Assembly: GCA_052387815.1 (NCBI GenBank)
Contig: JBQTIU010000022.1
Span: 1 to 64,000 of the forward strand
Length of the DNA: 64,000 nt
Origin: JBQTIU01 sp052387815
GTDB taxonomy: Bacteria > Pseudomonadota > Alphaproteobacteria > CACIAM-22H2
Reading direction: 5' to 3'
Of this stretch, positions 60,514 to 64,000 are shown piece after piece. The notes beneath the pieces were generated by a model. The model was not told where the DNA came from and did no database searches. It saw only the letters and a program-made list of their open reading frames with translations. Position numbers and translations under genes: made by a program. Position 1 is the first letter of the stretch, and every line of letters begins with the position of its first letter.

Positions 60514-61200
60514 TTGAGCCCCGAGGAAATCGCCCGCACCACCGCCCGCATCCTCATCGAGGTGAAGGCGGTCCATTTCAATACCGCCAAGCCCTACATC
60601 TTCACCTCGGGCTGGGCGAGCCCGACCTACATCGACTGCCGCCGGCTGATCTCCTTCCCCCGCGCCCGCACCAGGCTCATCGACATGGCGATCCGGACCA
60701 TCGAGCGCGGGGTCGGCTTCGAGGCGATCGACGCGGTGGCCGGCGGCGAGACAGCCGGCATTCCCTTCGCCGCCTGGATCGCCGACCGGCTGGCCCTGCC
60801 GATGCTCTACGTGCGCAAGAAGCCCAAGGGCTTCGGCCGCAACACCCTGATCGAGGGCGCGCTCGAGCCGGGGGCGCGCGTGCTCTTGGTCGAGGACCTC
60901 GCCACCGACGGCAGGAGCAAGCTCGGGTTCTGCAAGGGTCTCAGGGAGGCCGGCGCCGAAGTCGAGCACGCCTTCGTGCTGTTCCATTACGGCATCTTCC
61001 CCGAAAGCACCGAGGGCATGGCCGCGATCGGGGTCAAGCTGCATGCGCTGGCGACCTGGTGGGATGTCTTGCGGCTGGCCGAGGAAGGCGGCCATTTCGA
61101 CCCAGCCGAGCTCGCCGAAGTGCGCAAGTTCCTCGAACGCCCGGCCGAGTGGTCGGCCGCGCACGGCGGCGCCGATCAGCCGGCCCCGCCCCGCCCCTGA
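60514..61200 (+). CDS. pyrE: Orotate phosphoribosyltransferase
   Basis: The 228-residue protein has the PRPP-binding motif VLLVEDLATDGRSK, FTSGWASPTYIDCRRL at the start and LFHYGIFPES, as in the long alphaproteobacterial PyrE. It makes orotidine monophosphate for pyrimidine synthesis. TTG 60514 is chosen because GGAAG lies about 9 nt upstream and homology starts there; no ATG is near. The gene follows the dehydrogenase by 31 bp. Confidence 0.9.
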   Translation: MSPEEIARTTARILIEVKAVHFNTAKPYIFTSGWASPTYIDCRRLISFPRARTRLIDMAIRTIERGVGFEAIDAVAGGETAGIPFAAWIADRLALPMLYVRKKPKGFGRNTLIEGALEPGARVLLVEDLATDGRSKLGFCKGLREAGAEVEHAFVLFHYGIFPESTEGMAAIGVKLHALATWWDVLRLAEEGGHFDPAELAEVRKFLERPAEWSAAHGGADQPAPPRP

Positions 61201-61213
61201 GCCGCGGCCGGGC

Positions 61214-62047
61214 ATGCCCAGGTTCGCGGCCAACATCTCGCTGATGTTCAACGAGTGGGCGCCGCTCGACCGCCTGGCGGCGGCACGCGATGCCGGGTTC
61301 GCGGCGGTCGAGATGCAGTTCCCCTATGCGATCCCGCTCGACGACTTCGCCCGGGCGCGCGAGCGCGCCCAAGTCGAGGTCGCGCTGATCAACATTCCGG
61401 CCGGCGAGCGGGCGAAGGGCGATGTCGGCCTCGGCGCCCTGCCCGGCCGCCGCGCCGAACTCGGCGCCGGCATCGCAGAGGCGCGGCGCTACGCCGAAGC
61501 GCTCGGCGTCAAACGGGTGAACCTCCTGGCAGGCGCCCCGGAGCGGGGCGCCGATCTGGCGCGCTGCCGCGCGACACTCGTCGACAACATGCGCGCCGCC
61601 GCCGCCGAGATGGCGGAGATCGGGGCCGTCGTGTGCATCGAGGCGATCAACACCCGCGACGTGCCGGGCTTCTTCGTCACCGGCAGCGAGCAGGCGATCG
61701 CGCTCATCGACGAGGCCGGCGTCCCCAACCTCGCCCTCCAGTACGACGTCTACCACATGCAGATCATGGAGGGCGACCTGATCGGGACGCTCACCCGCCT
61801 TCGCGCCCGCATCGGCCACATTCAGTTCGCCGATACCCCGGGCCGGCACGAGCCCGGTACCGGCGAGATCGATTTCGCCGATGTCTTCGCCGCCCTCGAC
61901 CGCATCGGCTACGCCGGCTGGCTCGGCGCCGAGTATCGCCCGAGCGGGGCGACCCTCGCCAGCCTCGGCTGGTTCCAAGCCTGGCGGCAGGCCGCCGCGA
62001 CGGGATTAGCGGCTGTCCGATCCTTCACCGGCCTGGAATCCTGTTAA
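61214..62047 (+). CDS. hyi: Hydroxypyruvate isomerase-family protein
   Basis: The 277-residue TIM-barrel protein has the Hyi/OtnI pattern: FAANISLMFNE at the start, AVVCIEAINTRDVPGFFV (metal Glu), LQYDVYHMQIMEGDL and GHIQFADTPGRHEPGTGEI. It interconverts hydroxypyruvate and tartronate semialdehyde or acts as a 2-oxo-tetronate isomerase. The serine-glyoxylate aminotransferase supplies hydroxypyruvate; DenD at 29097 would supply 2-oxo-tetronate. It follows pyrE by 13 bp. Confidence 0.9.
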   Translation: MPRFAANISLMFNEWAPLDRLAAARDAGFAAVEMQFPYAIPLDDFARARERAQVEVALINIPAGERAKGDVGLGALPGRRAELGAGIAEARRYAEALGVKRVNLLAGAPERGADLARCRATLVDNMRAAAAEMAEIGAVVCIEAINTRDVPGFFVTGSEQAIALIDEAGVPNLALQYDVYHMQIMEGDLIGTLTRLRARIGHIQFADTPGRHEPGTGEIDFADVFAALDRIGYAGWLGAEYRPSGATLASLGWFQAWRQAAATGLAAVRSFTGLESC

Positions 62048-62084
62048 GATCGCTGCGCTCCCTTGCGCGCCAAGGAGGGAAAAG

Positions 62085-63755
62085 ATGCGCGTGGCAACCT
62101 TGCATCTGTTCGCGGCGGCCGTTGTCGCATGGGGCCTGGGCGCGCCCGCGGCCGGCGCCAAGGACGAGCTCGTCATCGGAATGACCCAGTTCCCCTCCAC
62201 CTTCAATCCCAACATCGACGCCATGCTCGCCAAGACCTATGTGCTGGCGATGACGCGCCGCCCGTTGACCGCCTATGACAAGCACTGGAAGCTCATCTGC
62301 CTGCTGTGCACCGAGCTGCCGACCATCGAGAACGGGCTCGCCAAGCCGTTCGAGGTCGGCGACGGCAAGCACGGCATCGCCGTCACCTACACGATCCAGC
62401 CCGGCGCCACCTGGGGCGACGGGGTGCCGGTGACGACCGAGGACGTGCTGTTCACCTGGGAGGTCGGGCGCCATCCCAAGACCGGGGTCAGCGACATGGA
62501 GCTCTACCGCCGCATCGTCAAGATCGATGTCCACGACCGGAAGACCTTCACCCTCCATGTCGACAAGCTCACCTTCGAATACAACGCCGTCAACGATTTC
62601 GATCTGCTGCCGGCCCATGTCGACCGGCGTCATTTCGCCGACCCGGAGAATTACCGGCGGCGGACGGCCTACGATTCCGACACCGTCAACCCCGGGCTCT
62701 ATTTCGGCCCCTACCGCATCGTCGAGGTCGTCCCAGGCGCGCACATCGTGCTCGAACCCAATGCGACCTGGTACGGAGCGAAGCCGCATTTCAAACGCAT
62801 CGTCGTCCGCGTGATCGAGAACACGGCGGCGCTCGAGGCCAACCTGTTGTCCGGGTCCATCGACTACATCGCCGGCGAGCTCGGCCTGTCGCTCGACCAG
62901 GCCTTGGCCTTCGAGAAGCGGCACGGCCCCCGCTTCGACATCCAATACAAGGCCGGCCTCATCTACGAGCACATCGACCTCAACCTCGACCAGCCGACGC
63001 TCAGGGACCGGCGGGTCCGCCGCGCCCTCCTCCATGCGCTCGACCGCGAGACGCTGAGCCGCCAGCTTTTCGAGGGCAAGCAGCCGGTCGCCCATTCCTT
63101 CGTCAGCCCGCTCGACTGGATATCCGTCGACGATCTCCCCAAATACGCCTACGACCCGGCCCGCGCCGCCTCGCTTCTCGACGAGGCCGGGTGGTCGTCG
63201 ATCAAGGGCGGCTTGCGCCACAACCAGGCCGGCGAGCGCCTGGCCTTCGAGCTCATGACCACGGCCGGCAACCGGACCCGCGAGACCGTGCAGCAGGTCC
63301 TGCAGAGCCAGTGGCGCAAGGTCGGCATCGACGTGCGGTTGCGCAACGAGCCGGCGCGGGTGTTCTTCGGCGACACCGTGCGCCAGCGCAAGTTCCCCGC
63401 CATGGCGATGTTCGCCTGGATCAGCAGCCCGGAGAACGTGCCGCGCTCGACCCTCCATTCCGAGCACATCCCGGCGTCCGACAACAATTTCGCCGGCCAG
63501 AACTACACCGGCTTCCGCAACGCCGAGATGGATTCGCTGATCGAGCGCATCGAGGTCGAGCTCGATCGCGACCGGCGCCGCGCCTTGTGGCGCCGGGCGC
63601 AGGAGATCTACATCGCGGAGCTGCCGGTCCTGCCCCTCTATTTCCGCGCCGACGCCTTCATCGTCCCGAAATGGCTGGCCGGCATCGAACCCACCGGGCA
63701 CCAGGGGGTGACGACGCTGTGGGTCGAGCAGTGGCGCCCGCGCCCCTCGCCGTAG
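62085..63755 (+). CDS. Peptide-type ABC solute-binding protein (family 5)
   Basis: The 556-residue protein has a signal peptide (to AGAKDE) and family-5 features (ELVIGMTQFPSTFNPNIDAM, VTYTIQPGATWGDGVPVTTE, RDRRVRRALLHALDRETLS). It binds oligopeptides, nickel or similar ligands. AAGGAGG 7 nt before ATG 62085 decides the start. It is followed 4 bp later by a DppB-type permease gene. A related permease fragment at 46263-46346 is not part of this unit. Confidence 0.92.
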   Translation: MRVATLHLFAAAVVAWGLGAPAAGAKDELVIGMTQFPSTFNPNIDAMLAKTYVLAMTRRPLTAYDKHWKLICLLCTELPTIENGLAKPFEVGDGKHGIAVTYTIQPGATWGDGVPVTTEDVLFTWEVGRHPKTGVSDMELYRRIVKIDVHDRKTFTLHVDKLTFEYNAVNDFDLLPAHVDRRHFADPENYRRRTAYDSDTVNPGLYFGPYRIVEVVPGAHIVLEPNATWYGAKPHFKRIVVRVIENTAALEANLLSGSIDYIAGELGLSLDQALAFEKRHGPRFDIQYKAGLIYEHIDLNLDQPTLRDRRVRRALLHALDRETLSRQLFEGKQPVAHSFVSPLDWISVDDLPKYAYDPARAASLLDEAGWSSIKGGLRHNQAGERLAFELMTTAGNRTRETVQQVLQSQWRKVGIDVRLRNEPARVFFGDTVRQRKFPAMAMFAWISSPENVPRSTLHSEHIPASDNNFAGQNYTGFRNAEMDSLIERIEVELDRDRRRALWRRAQEIYIAELPVLPLYFRADAFIVPKWLAGIEPTGHQGVTTLWVEQWRPRPSP

Positions 63756-63759
63756 CGAC

Positions 63760-64000
63760 ATGATCCGCTACCTCGTCGACCGAGCCCTCCAGGGCCTCAT
63801 CGTCCTGGTCATGATGTCGTTCGCCATCTACACGCTCATCGGGCTGATGCCCGGCGACCCCATCGACCTGATGATCAGCGCCAACCCGAAGCTGACCGCG
63901 GCCGACGCCGAGCGGCTGCGCCAAATCCACGGCATCGACCGGCCGATCCTCGAGCGCTATGCCGCGTGGGCGCGCGCCGCGCTCGACGGCGATTTCGGCT
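63760..64000 (+). CDS. Peptide ABC permease DppB type, N-terminal part
   Basis: The frame starts at ATG 63760 and is cut by the window end after 80 codons. It shows the first helix (LVDRALQGLIVLVMMSFAIY), LMPGDPIDLM and the conserved LRQIHGIDRPILERYAAWA of DppB permeases. It is the membrane partner of the binding protein just upstream. Confidence 0.9.
   Translation, partial: MIRYLVDRALQGLIVLVMMSFAIYTLIGLMPGDPIDLMISANPKLTAADAERLRQIHGIDRPILERYAAWARAALDGDFG

Noticed and set aside
57651..60590. 979-codon frame antisense to the FAD/Fe-S dehydrogenase
   Set aside because: The sense frame has complete domains and iron-sulfur motifs; the antisense frame shows none.

Overview
The window is GC-rich, densely packed DNA that reads as an alphaproteobacterial chromosome. 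Many ABC, TRAP and short-chain dehydrogenase genes, the long alphaproteobacterial type of orotate phosphoribosyltransferase, TAT-exported Sox proteins and the mixture of IS families point to a metabolically versatile soil or sediment organism of the Rhodospirillales/Rhizobiales kind. This placement is an inference. I see no rRNA, tRNA or CRISPR array.

Bases 1-18600 form a sulfur-oxidation region. It starts with the 5' part of a GlcG/HbpS gene at the window edge, then a tusA-like gene divergent from a thiosulfate-transporter (TsuA/YeeE) gene, a subtilase and a small secreted protein. A first sox set follows (decayed soxX, intact soxY and soxZ, then a YeeE scrap). A second, complete-looking set lies on the opposite strand (hydrolase, soxY, soxZ, a soxX-soxA fusion, soxB, soxF). 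Further on are fccA-fccB (flavocytochrome c sulfide dehydrogenase) and a dienelactone-hydrolase-like gene. No soxCD is present. Between these lie a decayed luciferase-like/IS66 scar, a TAXI-TRAP receptor, an FAD monooxygenase, a 156-bp MITE-like element and a frameshifted deacetylase gene.

Bases 18600-42200 hold a vapBC pair, a spermidine/iron-type ABC importer and a sugar-acid region: SDRs, a UxaA/GarD dehydratase, denD, a carbohydrate ABC importer, an aminotransferase and an IlvD/Edd sugar-acid dehydratase. A second Pot-type importer with a LOG-like gene follows. A DUF433-MNT-HEPN toxin-antitoxin cassette interrupts the sugar-acid genes between two copies of a ~168-bp direct repeat.

Bases 42200-55240 hold a ThDP enzyme, a hotdog thioesterase, a graveyard of four IS families and an eight-gene operon on the minus strand (acyl-CoA ligase, branched-chain-type ABC importer LivJHMGF, amidohydrolase, SDR). 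The last ~181 bp of the thioesterase gene recur at 55033-55215 next to a truncated M24 peptidase, so this ~10.7-kb block is also bracketed by a duplicated gene end. Bases 55243-64000 hold glyoxylate/C3 metabolism (enoyl-CoA hydratase, serine-glyoxylate-type aminotransferase, a GlcD/GlcF-like FAD/Fe-S dehydrogenase, hydroxypyruvate isomerase), pyrE and the start of a peptide ABC importer.

The most unusual signals are: (1) a tri-haem SoxX-SoxA fusion beside a dead soxX and two SoxYZ pairs; (2) two insertion islands, each flanked by duplicated 3' gene ends, one with a partly inverted SDR scar; (3) a promoter plus 34-codon leader-like ORF ahead of the glycolate-oxidase-like gene.
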